Shown: one piece after another, positions 53,984 through 63,513 of the stretch
Position numbering within the stretch: position 1 is the first letter of the stretch
Layout of the letters: every line of letters starts with the position of its first letter
Assembly: GCA_902500825.1 (NCBI GenBank)
Contig: CABVRX010000009.1
Coordinates: forward strand, 57,085 to 121,084
DNA length: 64,000 nt
Direction of reading: 5' to 3'
Origin: an uncultured Nitrospira sp.
Lineage (GTDB): Bacteria; Nitrospirota; Nitrospiria; Nitrospirales; Nitrospiraceae
Position numbers and translations under genes: made by a program
The notes under the pieces: generated by a model
What the model was told of the DNA's origin: nothing
The model's database searches: none
Seen by the model: only the letters and a program-made list of their open reading frames with translations

Positions 53984-55198
53984 CTAACCGCCGACGGTCC
54001 CAGCCATCTGAAATACAGGCAGATACATCACAATGACGATTCCGCCAACCAGCACTCCCATGACGAGCAGTAAAGCCGGCTCTATCCATGTGGTGAGCTG
54101 CGTAAGCTTCGTGTCAAGATCTGTCTCATAAAACTCCGCAACGTCCCGCAACATCGTATCAAGCGAACCCGTTTCTTCACCTACGGATAACATCTCAATC
54201 GCAAGCCTCGGGAGCACCCTGGAACGATCCAGCGCATCAGCCAGTGTCGCCCCCTCACGAATCTCTTGGACAGCTCCGATCATTTCTTGTGAAATCCATC
54301 GGTTTGAGACGGCTCCTCGTGCGCCCTGCAAGGCATCAACGAGGGGAGTTCCTCCGGCAAGAATGGTTCCGAGCGTTCGGGTCAGCTGAACGGTATTGTG
54401 CTCGACTGCAATCTGACCCACGAGCGGGAGTTTCAGCGCAAGACGATCGATGGTCAGTTGTCCCATCGAGGAGGCATAATAGGCATGTGTCCCCATCATG
54501 AGAATGATCATGATGACGACTGCGGGCACTATCCGTGACTCCGCATGCATGACCATATCGAGCAGGATCTGAGTCGCCAATGGCAAAGCCTTCGCTGACT
54601 CTCCGTAGACCGATACGAACGTCGGCATGACATAAGTCAATAGGAACCCGACCACGGCCAAGCCGATACCGACGAGAACAATCGGATAGGAGATCGCCTT
54701 CTTCACTTTCTGACGTAACGCAAACATCTGCTTCAGATACGCCACATACCGCTGTAGCACCTCCGGAAGATTGCCCGATTGCTCTCCTGCCTTTACCGTA
54801 GCGACATAGAGTTCCGGGAAATAGACAGGATGTTTAGCTAATGCGTCCGAAGCGGAGACTCCGCCTCGGATGTCTTCTCGCACATCACGTAGTGTCCTTT
54901 GAAATCCAGCATGGCCGGCTCGTTCAATCAGGAGATCCCAGATGCGCAAAATGGGTAGTCCGGATTTGACCAGAGCCAGCAATTCTTGATTGAAGACCAA
55001 GAACTGACTCAACGGAAGCTTTCCCCAAGACCATGACGTCTCTGTCTTGCCTGAGGTGATTCCTCGACGACGAAGATTAAAAACCAGCAACCCTTGCGAC
55101 TCTAGTTTGGCTCGAACCAACGATTCATTTTCTCCTTCCACATGTCCATGGATTGTGGACCCATCAGACCGTGCGACTCGATACACAAATACTGCCAT
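53984..55198 (-). CDS. gspF: GspF/PilC-type inner-membrane platform protein
   Basis: The 404-residue product has the duplicated GspF fold with cytoplasmic helical bundles and three transmembrane helices (about 170-190, 210-235 and 378-400). Characteristic motifs include LLALVKSGLPILRIWDLL and the repeat VQLTRTLGTILAGGTPLVDALQ, and VGEETGSLDTML. It forms the platform on which GspE acts. It is directly upstream of gspE on its strand. Confidence 0.93.
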   Translation of the reverse strand: MAVFVYRVARSDGSTIHGHVEGENESLVRAKLESQGLLVFNLRRRGITSGKTETSWSWGKLPLSQFLVFNQELLALVKSGLPILRIWDLLIERAGHAGFQRTLRDVREDIRGGVSASDALAKHPVYFPELYVATVKAGEQSGNLPEVLQRYVAYLKQMFALRQKVKKAISYPIVLVGIGLAVVGFLLTYVMPTFVSVYGESAKALPLATQILLDMVMHAESRIVPAVVIMIILMMGTHAYYASSMGQLTIDRLALKLPLVGQIAVEHNTVQLTRTLGTILAGGTPLVDALQGARGAVSNRWISQEMIGAVQEIREGATLADALDRSRVLPRLAIEMLSVGEETGSLDTMLRDVAEFYETDLDTKLTQLTTWIEPALLLVMGVLVGGIVIVMYLPVFQMAGTVGG

Positions 55199-55243
55199 AA
55201 CCGTAGCCCTTTATGGCTTGCCGCTAAACCCCATCGCGCGCCT

Positions 55244-56029
55244 CTACATTCGTTCGTGCTCGAGCTCGTCAGTAGGGGGATCCGTAAGCCGGAGTGTTTG
55301 ACCAACCTGAATACGGTCACTAAGAAGCGCGTTGTAAACCATGAGGTGTCTGACAGAAGTGTGATGCCGACGTGCGATCCTCCACAACGTGTCACCGGAC
55401 TTAACCAACACGTGTGCGCGGGGGGACACAGTTGCCGGCTGAGAAATCACCTGTGCATCGCCGACAGAAGATGCTCCTGACATTTTGGTCGCCAGTCCCT
55501 GGAGCAAGATGCCCTCCTCAAAAACAGCCAACAGGGTTTCCTGCTGGAGATCGTTAGCCTCCGACGCAAGTTGCCCATCTCGCGGAGGAGTTATAGTAGT
55601 CGCGGGAGACACATTTCCCCTCGCCTGTTTCCCTACTTTCGATACCTGTTTTTGAAGCTGCTTGAGTTGATCTTGCAGTGTGGCTCTGGCCCGCTTCATC
55701 CGTTCTCGTTGGGAACGCGAGTTGGACAGCTCTTCCCGCTGCAGATCAATCACATGGCGAGCTTCGGTCAACCGACGTTCCGCCTCCCGAATATATCCTT
55801 CAAGCTGCGCCCGGCCGACCTGCAGATCGGCCAATTCTTGGCGCCGTGCATCGACCTCCGCTCTCAACTCGGCAACCGTTCGCTGGGCATCTCGCAATGA
55901 GGTCTTGAGTGTATCCACTGTGAGTTGGAGATCCGACATGTCCGACTCGACGATGAGAGGCTCGAACGGACTACAGGCCGACATTCCAAACAAGAGGATG
56001 CCGATGGACGTGCTCCTCCACTCCCTCAT
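55244..56029 (-). CDS. LysM-domain coiled-coil lipoprotein
   Basis: From the ATG at 56029 the product is 261 residues, with a lipobox (GILLFGMSAC), a coiled coil (about 30-130; many E, L, Q and R in heptads) and a C-terminal LysM domain (VLVKSGDTLWRIARRHHT, then VGQTLRL). It probably anchors the apparatus to peptidoglycan and stabilises the secretin, much like FimV/TagB-type partners. A longer frame begins at 56095 but adds an unusual 22-residue n-region. Confidence 0.75.
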   Translation of the reverse strand: MREWRSTSIGILLFGMSACSPFEPLIVESDMSDLQLTVDTLKTSLRDAQRTVAELRAEVDARRQELADLQVGRAQLEGYIREAERRLTEARHVIDLQREELSNSRSQRERMKRARATLQDQLKQLQKQVSKVGKQARGNVSPATTITPPRDGQLASEANDLQQETLLAVFEEGILLQGLATKMSGASSVGDAQVISQPATVSPRAHVLVKSGDTLWRIARRHHTSVRHLMVYNALLSDRIQVGQTLRLTDPPTDELEHERM

Positions 56030-56088
56030 CCTCCGAAGCACTTTGTGTCTAGGGCACAATCTATTCCGGCCCCATCTCACGCGTCTAT

Positions 56089-56463
56089 TCACCATTGGTT
56101 ATAGGGAGTCCCGTTTGTCCCGACAAGGTCTGACCCGGAATACACATCAAAGATACCACCCTCTGTCGGTTCGATGATCTGTTGCCAAGAGCTCGGTGAA
56201 TTCGTAAAGGGATCTTTGGGAAGAGTCCTCAGATATCCAGAGGTCACCAGACCATCCAACGACGGCGGGTACTTCCCTTTGTCCGCACGGTGATGGTCCA
56301 ATAACTCGCGCAGCGTGAACAGGTCATGCCGCAAGACCGTCTCCCTTGCTTTGATCACTGATGACTGATAAGACGGAACGGCAATCGTGGCCAAAATACC
56401 GACAATCGACACGACGATCATGAGTTCAATCAGTGTAAAACCTCTCGCATTCCATCCGTCCAC
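56089..56463 (-). CDS. major pseudopilin, GspG-like
   Basis: The GTG at 56463, one base after the previous stop, gives a typical prepilin: leader MDGWNARG then FTLIELMIVVSIVGILATI with E at mature position 5. A GspG-like body of 124 residues total follows (ADKGKYPPSLDGLVTSGYL, PKDPFTNSPSSW, GGIFDVYSG). It is likely the main pseudopilin of the operon. A start at 56508 would put 15 extra residues before the leader. Confidence 0.85.
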   Translation of the reverse strand: MDGWNARGFTLIELMIVVSIVGILATIAVPSYQSSVIKARETVLRHDLFTLRELLDHHRADKGKYPPSLDGLVTSGYLRTLPKDPFTNSPSSWQQIIEPTEGGIFDVYSGSDLVGTNGTPYNQW

Positions 56464-56464
56464 C

Positions 56465-56971
56465 TTACCAATCCTGGTATTTGGTACCATCGAGCGCCGA
56501 CTCCTCACTTTGTGTCATCACATCGTAGACATCTTCACCGCACCAGCTAGACGGCTTTGGGCGATCCTTATAACAACGCAACGCCCAATCTGATTTGCCT
56601 GTCATTGGGTCTATCGGCATCACCCGCAAATAACGTCTTACCGTTGTCCCTCGAACCGTTGCCTCTTCTCCCGTCAGTTTTACTTCTAACAAAACATCAA
56701 GGGACTTGGGATAGCCGTACGGCCCGGTGATCTCCTTACACGCCAATCTATTCTTCATACAAACCGCTCCAAGCAAGACGTCTCCATCGCGATTCCACTC
56801 CAGCTTGAACAGATCGATCGCGGCGCGAATCGTTCGAAGATGCTGTCGCAGCTCAATCTCCTGAGCTCGTTTTGTCGACACCTTACTCAGAGGCATGGCG
56901 ACCGAAGCCAAGATCACAATAATGGCCATGGTAACGAGAATCTCGATAAGCGTTAATCCGTCTTCCCTCAC
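56465..56971 (-). CDS. second pseudopilin, GspG/GspH-like
   Basis: The GTG at 56971 overlaps the secretin stop (GTGA) and gives a short leader MREDG before LTLIEILVTMAIIVILASV, with E at position 5. The 168-residue body contains four cysteines (AVCMKNRLACKE, RCYKDRPKPSSWCGED) that could form disulfides. It is probably a minor pseudopilin that initiates assembly with the GspG-like protein. Confidence 0.85.
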   Translation of the reverse strand: MREDGLTLIEILVTMAIIVILASVAMPLSKVSTKRAQEIELRQHLRTIRAAIDLFKLEWNRDGDVLLGAVCMKNRLACKEITGPYGYPKSLDVLLEVKLTGEEATVRGTTVRRYLRVMPIDPMTGKSDWALRCYKDRPKPSSWCGEDVYDVMTQSEESALDGTKYQDW

Positions 56972-59307
56972 CGAATTCTCACCACCCCTGTCCCAACTAC
57001 TTCTGACAATGCCTGTGCCTCATTGCGAAGACCAGTCACTTCGACGCGAATCGGCGATACCCCTGACGCCTTCGCCGCGAAGATGACATTCATGGTTCGT
57101 GGCGAACGCTGAGCGGGACGAGTGAAGCGGAACGTGACAGTTCCTGCTTGCCCGACATTGTCCGTTGTGGTTGCGTCCATATCGATCAACTCCGCATTAT
57201 CAATTCGTTTGAATTGCAGAATCTCAGGGTCATACTCCAGTTTAAATGTGTGGTCGCCAGAGACACTAATTCGCCCGTCAACGACAGAAAGCTGTATTTC
57301 TTTACCGGGTTGAGCAACCGATTCCTCCGGCTTGATCATCAATAAGGGACCAGGCGTCGCCAACTGGGCCAATGATCGAACCGCGTTCGCCTGCCCATTG
57401 CCCTTCCCTGTAGCACCGCTGCGAGTGGAAATCCTGACGCCATCATTTCCCATCGAAGTCAATGACTTTCTGTCAGTACTGGGAAACACCGGACTTGTCG
57501 CGTAGTTGAATTCAGTACCAGACCAAAATGCGTGGTTGCTGGAGCCGGAAGGGAACGTTGGTTGTGCAATGTGAGGAGTGATGGTCAGAATGACTTCCGT
57601 CGTAACCCGCTCCGTCTTGAAAGAGCTCAAGAGTTTTCCGATCAGCGGCAAGTCCCCAACCCATGGCATGGTCACTCGTGTTCGACGATCCTCTTCTTGA
57701 AGCAATCCACCGAGAACCACCGTTTCTCCATCCCGCATATTCAGTGTGGTCTCCGCCGAGCGATTACCGAATTTGAACTGTTGGATGAGCGGAGCAGCCT
57801 GTAGCGTGATTTGATCTCCCACCCGTATTACCTCCACCTTCATCTTCAGCGACAATTCATTGCCCAATCGGATCGAAGGCTCAACGGTCAGCTTGACGCC
57901 CGTATCTCTGAACTCGATCGACGTGACGGTCGAAGTGGTCGGCACAGCTCCTGTGGCAGCCTGCCCAGGTAAGACATTGGTGGTGGAGAGAAGAATCGGT
58001 TGTTTATCTCCGATATTGATCTCCGCTTTCTTGTTATTCATGACACGGACTTTGGGTGACGCGAGAGTCTTGGCGTCGGATTGCTGCTTAAAGAAATCCA
58101 GCAACACCGTCGTCGGTAGTTTAAAGAGGTAGTTACTGGGTCCGAGGTCCGTCAGTTGGCGGTAGGTCATCTGCACGGCCTCTGCCGCCAAAGGTCCTGC
58201 AAACCCAGCAACGACTAACCCAGCGCCGGCTTGTTTCGGATAATTCAACCCATATGTCTGGTTCTTCGTTCTATTGACTTCCAACACTTCGAGATCAAAA
58301 AGCACCTCGGGTTCCTGCCGGTCGTTGGCCTGGATAATCTTTTCGGCTAGATCCAATTTCTCCGGCTGATCGCGAATGACGATTGCATTGAGCTGTTCGT
58401 TCGCGTGCATTCGCTTCGAGTCCAACATGCTCTTCAACAAGAGCATCATATCCTTAGCCTTGGCCGTCGAAAGATAGAACGTCCGGATCATCAGATCTCG
58501 ATACTGCTCCTGCTTCTGCTTGGTGTCTGGACTGACGATCAGAACAGCCGGAGATATCTGACGAGAAAACAAACTGTTACTATTGAGGATCAGTTGCAGC
58601 GCCTCCTCAAAAGGCGTGTCCTGAATCGAAATAGAAATAGGGTCGTTCCGGACATCCTTATCGAAAACCAGCGTAAACCCACCAACCTTTGCCACTCCCT
58701 CCAATATTTCCTTAATACCAGCGTTTTTGAATTTTAACGTCACAGGCTGCCTTGAACGTTCGCCTCTTGCGAGTCCCTGTTGCTCTTCGGTAAGCCGGGC
58801 GATGCTCTCCAGAGCCTCTTGGTACGTTGGATCGAGTTCCACAGCCCGTACAAAGCCACCCATCGCTTCATCGATTCGTCCAAGTTGAGCCAGCCGTTCC
58901 GCCTCACGATGCAACGATCTGGATTCTTTCAAGCGAATGGCTTCCTGGAAACCTGCTTGGTGCTCACCACTAGAGGGCTCAATGGCCAGAGCCCGTTTAA
59001 ATTCTTCCAGTGCAAGGTCGAATTGCTTTTCTTTGAGAAATATCCGACCTCGCTCGGCATACATCGCTGCGGTGCGTTCACGGGCTAAAACATACTTGCC
59101 CTGCAGAGACGGATTGAAAGGGTCCTCCTTTAGCGCTTGTTTGTAGGCAAGGGCAGCTTCTTCCCAACGCTCCCCAGCCAAGTGCTGATCTCCGCGCTTG
59201 ACATCAGGAGGCACCCACAGGGCGCAACTAGACATTCCCCAAATTCCCAGAACCTGGATGGTCTCTATGGTTCTGCTATAAAGCGACGCCTTCAACTGAA
59301 GAGCCAC
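56968..59307 (-). CDS. gspD: secretin (GspD/PilQ/MshL-like) with TPR and cohesin-like domains
   Basis: The 779-residue product from the GTG at 59307 has a lipoprotein-like N-terminus (GMSSC, C28), three TPR-like repeats (about 40-160), a secretin N0/N1 region (LKFKNAGIKEILEGVAK, ISIQDTPFEEALQLIL), a secretin barrel (VEPSIRLGNELSLKMK, MRDGETVVLGGLLQEE, LPLIGKLLSSFK) and a C-terminal cohesin-like beta-sandwich (from about 640; VDGRISVSGDHTFKLEYDPE). TPR plus secretin plus cohesin resembles MshL/PilQ variants of Nitrospira and Geobacter. It is the first gene of the operon. Confidence 0.88.
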   Translation of the reverse strand: MALQLKASLYSRTIETIQVLGIWGMSSCALWVPPDVKRGDQHLAGERWEEAALAYKQALKEDPFNPSLQGKYVLARERTAAMYAERGRIFLKEKQFDLALEEFKRALAIEPSSGEHQAGFQEAIRLKESRSLHREAERLAQLGRIDEAMGGFVRAVELDPTYQEALESIARLTEEQQGLARGERSRQPVTLKFKNAGIKEILEGVAKVGGFTLVFDKDVRNDPISISIQDTPFEEALQLILNSNSLFSRQISPAVLIVSPDTKQKQEQYRDLMIRTFYLSTAKAKDMMLLLKSMLDSKRMHANEQLNAIVIRDQPEKLDLAEKIIQANDRQEPEVLFDLEVLEVNRTKNQTYGLNYPKQAGAGLVVAGFAGPLAAEAVQMTYRQLTDLGPSNYLFKLPTTVLLDFFKQQSDAKTLASPKVRVMNNKKAEINIGDKQPILLSTTNVLPGQAATGAVPTTSTVTSIEFRDTGVKLTVEPSIRLGNELSLKMKVEVIRVGDQITLQAAPLIQQFKFGNRSAETTLNMRDGETVVLGGLLQEEDRRTRVTMPWVGDLPLIGKLLSSFKTERVTTEVILTITPHIAQPTFPSGSSNHAFWSGTEFNYATSPVFPSTDRKSLTSMGNDGVRISTRSGATGKGNGQANAVRSLAQLATPGPLLMIKPEESVAQPGKEIQLSVVDGRISVSGDHTFKLEYDPEILQFKRIDNAELIDMDATTTDNVGQAGTVTFRFTRPAQRSPRTMNVIFAAKASGVSPIRVEVTGLRNEAQALSEVVGTGVVRIR

Positions 59308-59373
59308 AATAGGTGTTTCCTGCAGAGATTCCGTATTGCCTGGCAACAAGGTCCGTGCCAGCCATCAATTTTT

Positions 59374-59401
59374 CTTATACTACGGATCAAGACAGGCTCA
59401 A
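59374..59401 (-). promoter_or_regulatory. sigma-70 promoter of the secretin operon
   Basis: On the minus strand TTGAGC (59401-59396) and TATAAG (59379-59374) are 16 bases apart. Transcription would begin near 59367, about 60 bases before the chosen GTG. The region 59402-59690 holds no gene. Confidence 0.5.
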
Positions 59402-59690
59402 AGGAAAAGCCTAGAAGATGAGTGGGCAGCGTCTTCCCCAAAACGCCGGCGAACTAAAATGGTGGCAAATGACGATTTCGACAGCAGTCAAAGGATGCGC
59501 ATGCGAGTAGCACTACAATTCAGGTTCTCCAGCCGGTTGGAGAGCGGTCTCTTGCGAGAATGAAGCTGACGGACCTTTTCAAGGTCATGCAGGTTGAGCG
59601 CTGTTTCGGGGAAAGACCATTGTCTCCGTCAAACGGCAACTTCTAGTCAAATGCCGAGGGCATAAAGGTTCTCGTCATCCCACATGCGGA

Positions 59691-61292
59691 TCAAAAAATA
59701 CTTTTGCTAACCTCGTTGGAATAAGCGCTTTCATTTCCCGCGATGTCGAAGGCCGTCACGACAAAGAAATACGTTGTGCCGAATCGAAGCCCCGTCGCAA
59801 CGTAGCTGGTCGTATTACCTTGGATCGTTGTAATGGGGGCTCCATAGGCGCCTGACGAAGTTGCTCGATACACTCTATATCCAGCTAGATCGCGTTCGGT
59901 ATTTGCATTCCAAGTCAACCTGATAGACGAACTCGATGGAGCGTTCAACGCCAGGGTGACCTTAACGGTTTTGATTATGCCACCACTCATCACAGTGATG
60001 GTGGTCGAATTATCCCCCTGGATCGCGGTAGCGGTATTGACGCGTGCCGTGATGGTTCCATTGCTAGAGCCGGACGTCGGACTAAGCGATAACCAATCAG
60101 CATTGTCTCTGACCGTCCAGGCTCCGTTTGAATTGATGGCGATGGTCTGAGCAGCGGGGTTGGCCGCCCCTTGCGTGGCCGTGTAGGTCACGCTGCTGGG
60201 GAACGCCGCCAATGAGGCGGCTGAGACTGTGAGCGCGACAGAAATAGTTCTCGCCACTCCGCCGCTCGTCACGGTGATCATGGCGGTGTTCGTACCGACC
60301 ACAGCAGAGGACAGGACTACGTTGGCTGCAATGGATCCGTTACCGTTGCCAGACGATGAACCGAGCGTGAGCCAGGTGGCGCTGCTACCGGCTGTCCAAT
60401 TGCCATTCGAATTGACCACCACAGTTTGACTTGCTGGATTGCCCCCTCCCTGAACTCCAGAGAACGTCAATGATGATGGACTCAGTGTAACTGTCGTCGA
60501 GGGGGCAGTGACTGTAAGGGAGATAGGAATGGAAACAGACGCTGCGTTGGCTGCATTGATGGTAACTAGGGTATTGTAAGTACCTGCCGCCAATGAGCCC
60601 GGAGTGGTTGTTACAGTAACCGAACCATTGCTGGTCCCCGAAGTTGGAGAGATGCCCAACCATGAAACGTTCTCGCTAGCAGACCAGGTGAGAAGGCCGC
60701 TACCAGAGTTGGAAATGTTGACAGTCTGTGAGCTGGAATTACTGCCCCCTTGCACGGCTGTAAAGGAAAGGGTGGCCGGGCTAGTCCGAATCATAGGAGG
60801 GACGGGGGCAGCCTCTACGGTTAAATTGACTGGAATGGTGACAGCTGTAGCACCAACAGCGGTCACTGTAATAGTTGTATTGTACGTGCCGACGGCGAGG
60901 GATCCAGCCGTGGCAGTTAATGAGATGGTCCCAGTATCTTTTCCGACGGCTGGACCTAAAGTTAACCATGCAGCTGAAGCAATGGCATTCCAGTTCAATG
61001 TTCCGCTACCTGTGTTTGTAACAGTAAGAGTCTGCCTTGCCTGACTACCGGCTCCTTGTCGAGCGCTGAAAGAAAAGCTTGGAGAACTCACTCCTATAGC
61101 TGGCTGTGGCAGTGGCGGAGCCGGAATAGGAATAGGCTGCGGCGCCGCAAGTGGTGTCAACCCCGGCATTTCAGACATGAGCCTGCCCGCGGCCAATGCT
61201 GACTGTATTAATGGAACCACCGGCTCACAAACGAAAACAAACGCGTTCATAGCGACTGAGAAGAACAACAATCGCTGAATCTTCTGGGGCAT
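59691..61292 (-). CDS. secreted BACON/Ig-like repeat protein with a fibronectin III domain
   Basis: The 533-residue product has a signal peptide (about 1-35), a Pro-rich linker (PQPIPIPAPPLPQPA), four BACON-like repeats of about 88-95 residues (each with S-x-x-[ST]-F-x-x-x-Q-G, then W-L-x-[LIV] and S-x-G-x-G or GT, e.g. ASAAWLTLGP, VSWLGISPTSG) and a C-terminal fibronectin III domain (LTWNANTERDLAGYRVYRA, TSYVATGLRFGTTYFFVVTAFD). It is probably a surface adhesin or carbohydrate-binding protein. Its leader carries two hairpins. Confidence 0.88.
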   Translation of the reverse strand: MPQKIQRLLFFSVAMNAFVFVCEPVVPLIQSALAAGRLMSEMPGLTPLAAPQPIPIPAPPLPQPAIGVSSPSFSFSARQGAGSQARQTLTVTNTGSGTLNWNAIASAAWLTLGPAVGKDTGTISLTATAGSLAVGTYNTTITVTAVGATAVTIPVNLTVEAAPVPPMIRTSPATLSFTAVQGGSNSSSQTVNISNSGSGLLTWSASENVSWLGISPTSGTSNGSVTVTTTPGSLAAGTYNTLVTINAANAASVSIPISLTVTAPSTTVTLSPSSLTFSGVQGGGNPASQTVVVNSNGNWTAGSSATWLTLGSSSGNGNGSIAANVVLSSAVVGTNTAMITVTSGGVARTISVALTVSAASLAAFPSSVTYTATQGAANPAAQTIAINSNGAWTVRDNADWLSLSPTSGSSNGTITARVNTATAIQGDNSTTITVMSGGIIKTVKVTLALNAPSSSSIRLTWNANTERDLAGYRVYRATSSGAYGAPITTIQGNTTSYVATGLRFGTTYFFVVTAFDIAGNESAYSNEVSKSIF

Positions 61293-61299
61293 TGTCAGA

Positions 61300-61343
61300 G
61301 TCCTCCCTAAAAAGGACCTTGCGACCTGTAGGTTCGCACAAGG
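61300..61343 (-). promoter_or_regulatory. paired leader hairpins covering the ribosome site
   Basis: On the minus strand, CCTTGTGCGAACCT...AGGTCGCAAGG forms a bulged hairpin (61343-61317) and GTCCT/AGGAC forms a second one (61317-61300) whose loop and right arm contain the GGGAGGA ribosome site. The layout is that of a structured leader that could restrict translation. Confidence 0.5.
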
Positions 61344-61790
61344 CTAGGTGGCCCTGAGCAAGTTAGATGCCCTTTGCGAATGAGAAAACAATTGTCACTA
61401 TTGGCTTCAAACGAAGGTGATTTTTAGGGTTTTGCCAAAGACCGTCCCCCAAGAGAGTGCTTCGAAGGAGGGTGTCTAGGATGGATAGGAGAAGTTGTCA
61501 TATTTCGCAGATGTACACATCAACTGATGGTTTATGTTTATGTCCATCAATATTGAGGCAACTAGCATTACATTTATTTGATATGCCAGTGCATGCGGAG
61601 ATCTATTTGATATTATTGAGGCTCATATGGGGAATGATTTCTCTGAAGGAGAAATACGTCTGAAATATGCCGTTAAAAGCAAGTGGCTCGGTAGGCAGCC
61701 CAAGTCGGCAAGGCAGTGCCTTTCCTTGACGACCAAGACGTCTTCTGCCATGGTTAATGTCATTTGTATCGTTACTCACTAGGGGGTGGT
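61344..61790. other. AT-rich intergenic region before the dehydrogenase gene
   Basis: About 450 bases without a convincing gene lie between divergent transcription units. The part from 61490 to 61660 is clearly AT-rich compared with the rest of the window. It probably contains the promoter of the sugar dehydrogenase gene; no matching -10/-35 pair stood out. Confidence 0.4.
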
Positions 61791-63089
61791 ATGAAAAATA
61801 AGCAAGGATCGCGTTCAATTGCCGTTGTGGGATTGGGCTACGTAGGTCTCCCGATTGCCGTGGCATTTGGGAAGATTGCTCCTGTCGTTGGCTTTGACAT
61901 CAATAAAAGAAAGATCGAAGAGTTACGAAAGGGAATCGATCGAACAGGAGAAGTATCAACAAATGATCTGGCCGCTACTCAAATAAGATATACGTCGGAG
62001 CCGTCGGACCTCAAAACAGCCAAGTTCATTATTGTTGCGGTTCCAACTCCTATCAATGAAGCACTACAGCCGGATCTTACTGCCTTACAAAAGTCCTCAG
62101 AGCTGATCGGGCGGAACCTTTCATCAGGTACAATCGTGGTCTATGAATCTACTGTTTACCCGGGTGCGACCGAAGAGGTTTGCCTGCCAATTTTAGAAAG
62201 AACTTCTGGAATGAAAGCGGGCGTAGATTTCAAATTAGGTTACTCGCCGGAGCGGATAAATCCTGGAGATAAAGAACATACACTCGAAAAGATTACCAAG
62301 GTCGTGTCGGCGCAGGATCCAGAATCTCTGGACATCGTGGCGGACACATATGCCTTAGTTGTCAAAGCAGGTATTCATCGAGCATCAAGCATCAAGGTGG
62401 CCGAGGCTGCCAAGGTCATCGAAAATACTCAACGAGACCTCAATATAGCGCTGATGAACGAACTCGCCTTGATTTTCCATCGACTGGGGATAGATACCAA
62501 ATCCGTTCTTGAGGCCGCAGGGACGAAGTGGAACTTTCTCAAATTCTCTCCAGGCCTTGTCGGTGGCCATTGCATCGGAGTGGATCCTTATTATTTGACA
62601 TCAAAGGCGGAATCAGTGGGTTACCATCCACAAGTGATTCTTTCTGGCCGGCGCATTAACAACGGCATGGGAAAGTTTGTGGCAGAACACACCATGAAGC
62701 TGCTCAGCCACTTGTCGCGCCCTGCTAATGAACTCAGAGTAGGAGTGCTTGGCTTGACGTTTAAGGAAAACGTACCGGATCTCCGAAACAGCAAAGTGCC
62801 TGACATCATCTCCGAGCTTCGTGAGTATGGGATCGAAGTACTCGTGCATGATCCTATCGCAGAGAGTGAAGAAGCCGTGGTAGAGTACGGTATTCATCTC
62901 GTTGAATGGAAAAAGATGAAGGACCTTGATGGATTAATCGTTGCCGTTGCGCACAAGAAGTTTTCCAGCATGAGTGTCGTTGACCTACTGAAACCCCTTC
63001 GCAATCAGAAGCAAGGCGTCGTGATCGACATCAAGAGCATCCTTGACCCAGGCCGTATTCCTGCGTCGATAAGATACTGGCGGCTGTGA
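61791..63089 (+). CDS. UDP-N-acetylhexosamine 6-dehydrogenase (WbpO/TviB-like)
   Basis: The enzyme oxidises UDP-GlcNAc or UDP-GalNAc to the uronic acid, a precursor for capsule or O-antigen. The ATG at 61791 follows AGGGGGTGG and gives 432 residues. The Rossmann motif is G14-L-G16-YV-G19, then YESTVYPGATEE, GYSPERINPGDKEHTLE, EAAKVIENTQRDLNIAL, and the catalytic cysteine C261 in GGHCIGVDPYYL. These are hallmarks of the TviB/WbpO/Cap5L subgroup. It may be the first gene of a cut-off polysaccharide cluster. Confidence 0.92.
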   Translation: MKNKQGSRSIAVVGLGYVGLPIAVAFGKIAPVVGFDINKRKIEELRKGIDRTGEVSTNDLAATQIRYTSEPSDLKTAKFIIVAVPTPINEALQPDLTALQKSSELIGRNLSSGTIVVYESTVYPGATEEVCLPILERTSGMKAGVDFKLGYSPERINPGDKEHTLEKITKVVSAQDPESLDIVADTYALVVKAGIHRASSIKVAEAAKVIENTQRDLNIALMNELALIFHRLGIDTKSVLEAAGTKWNFLKFSPGLVGGHCIGVDPYYLTSKAESVGYHPQVILSGRRINNGMGKFVAEHTMKLLSHLSRPANELRVGVLGLTFKENVPDLRNSKVPDIISELREYGIEVLVHDPIAESEEAVVEYGIHLVEWKKMKDLDGLIVAVAHKKFSSMSVVDLLKPLRNQKQGVVIDIKSILDPGRIPASIRYWRL

Positions 63090-63135
63090 AGTCAATCTAA
63101 ACTTTCAATCGGCAGGACAACTCACTTTTAGACAA

Positions 63136-63432
63136 CTAGAAAGATTTTTCTTGCCCTGGCTTGATGATGAGGTGGACTTTCCAGCCTTTTGCGGACACAT
63201 CATTAAGCCCGAATCGAATTGCCTCAAAGGCCTCCGGACTGATCCCACTGAGATGGCTGTGTCGCCGGGTGCGATTATAGAATAGTTGGATGTACTCGGA
63301 GATCTCGGCCGTGGCTATTTCCCGAGTCGTGTAGATGCGCTTCTTGATCCGCTCCTTGATCCGCTCCTTCTTCACGCTGCTAAAGAACGATTCGGCCACC
63401 GCGTTATCCCAGCAGTTGCCACGCCGGCTCAT
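63136..63432 (-). pseudogene. IS3-family transposase OrfB, C-terminal fragment
   Basis: The 98-residue frame covers the end of the integrase core: MSRRGNCWDNAVAESFFSSVK with the final catalytic glutamate (E in AESFF), then the typical TTREIATAEISEYIQLFYNRT and HSHLSGISPEAF. The sequence upstream breaks with a stop after AHYLEPS, so the N-terminal two thirds including two catalytic aspartates are missing. The frame has a tandem duplication (KERIKERIKKRI). It is an inactive remnant. Confidence 0.9.
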
Positions 63433-63513
63433 GCTTGGCTCAAGATAATGCGCCTAGCAGAAACGCCGCCACGCATCGGGCTCAACTCGAAACCAGAACT
63501 TCTCCCGTAGCTG

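Noticed and set aside
61344..61490. Possible c-di-GMP-I riboswitch, because GGCAAAACC is seen upstream of the BACON gene on the minus strand.
   Set aside because: The second conserved half (GGGACGCAAAGCC-like and the closing helix) is absent.
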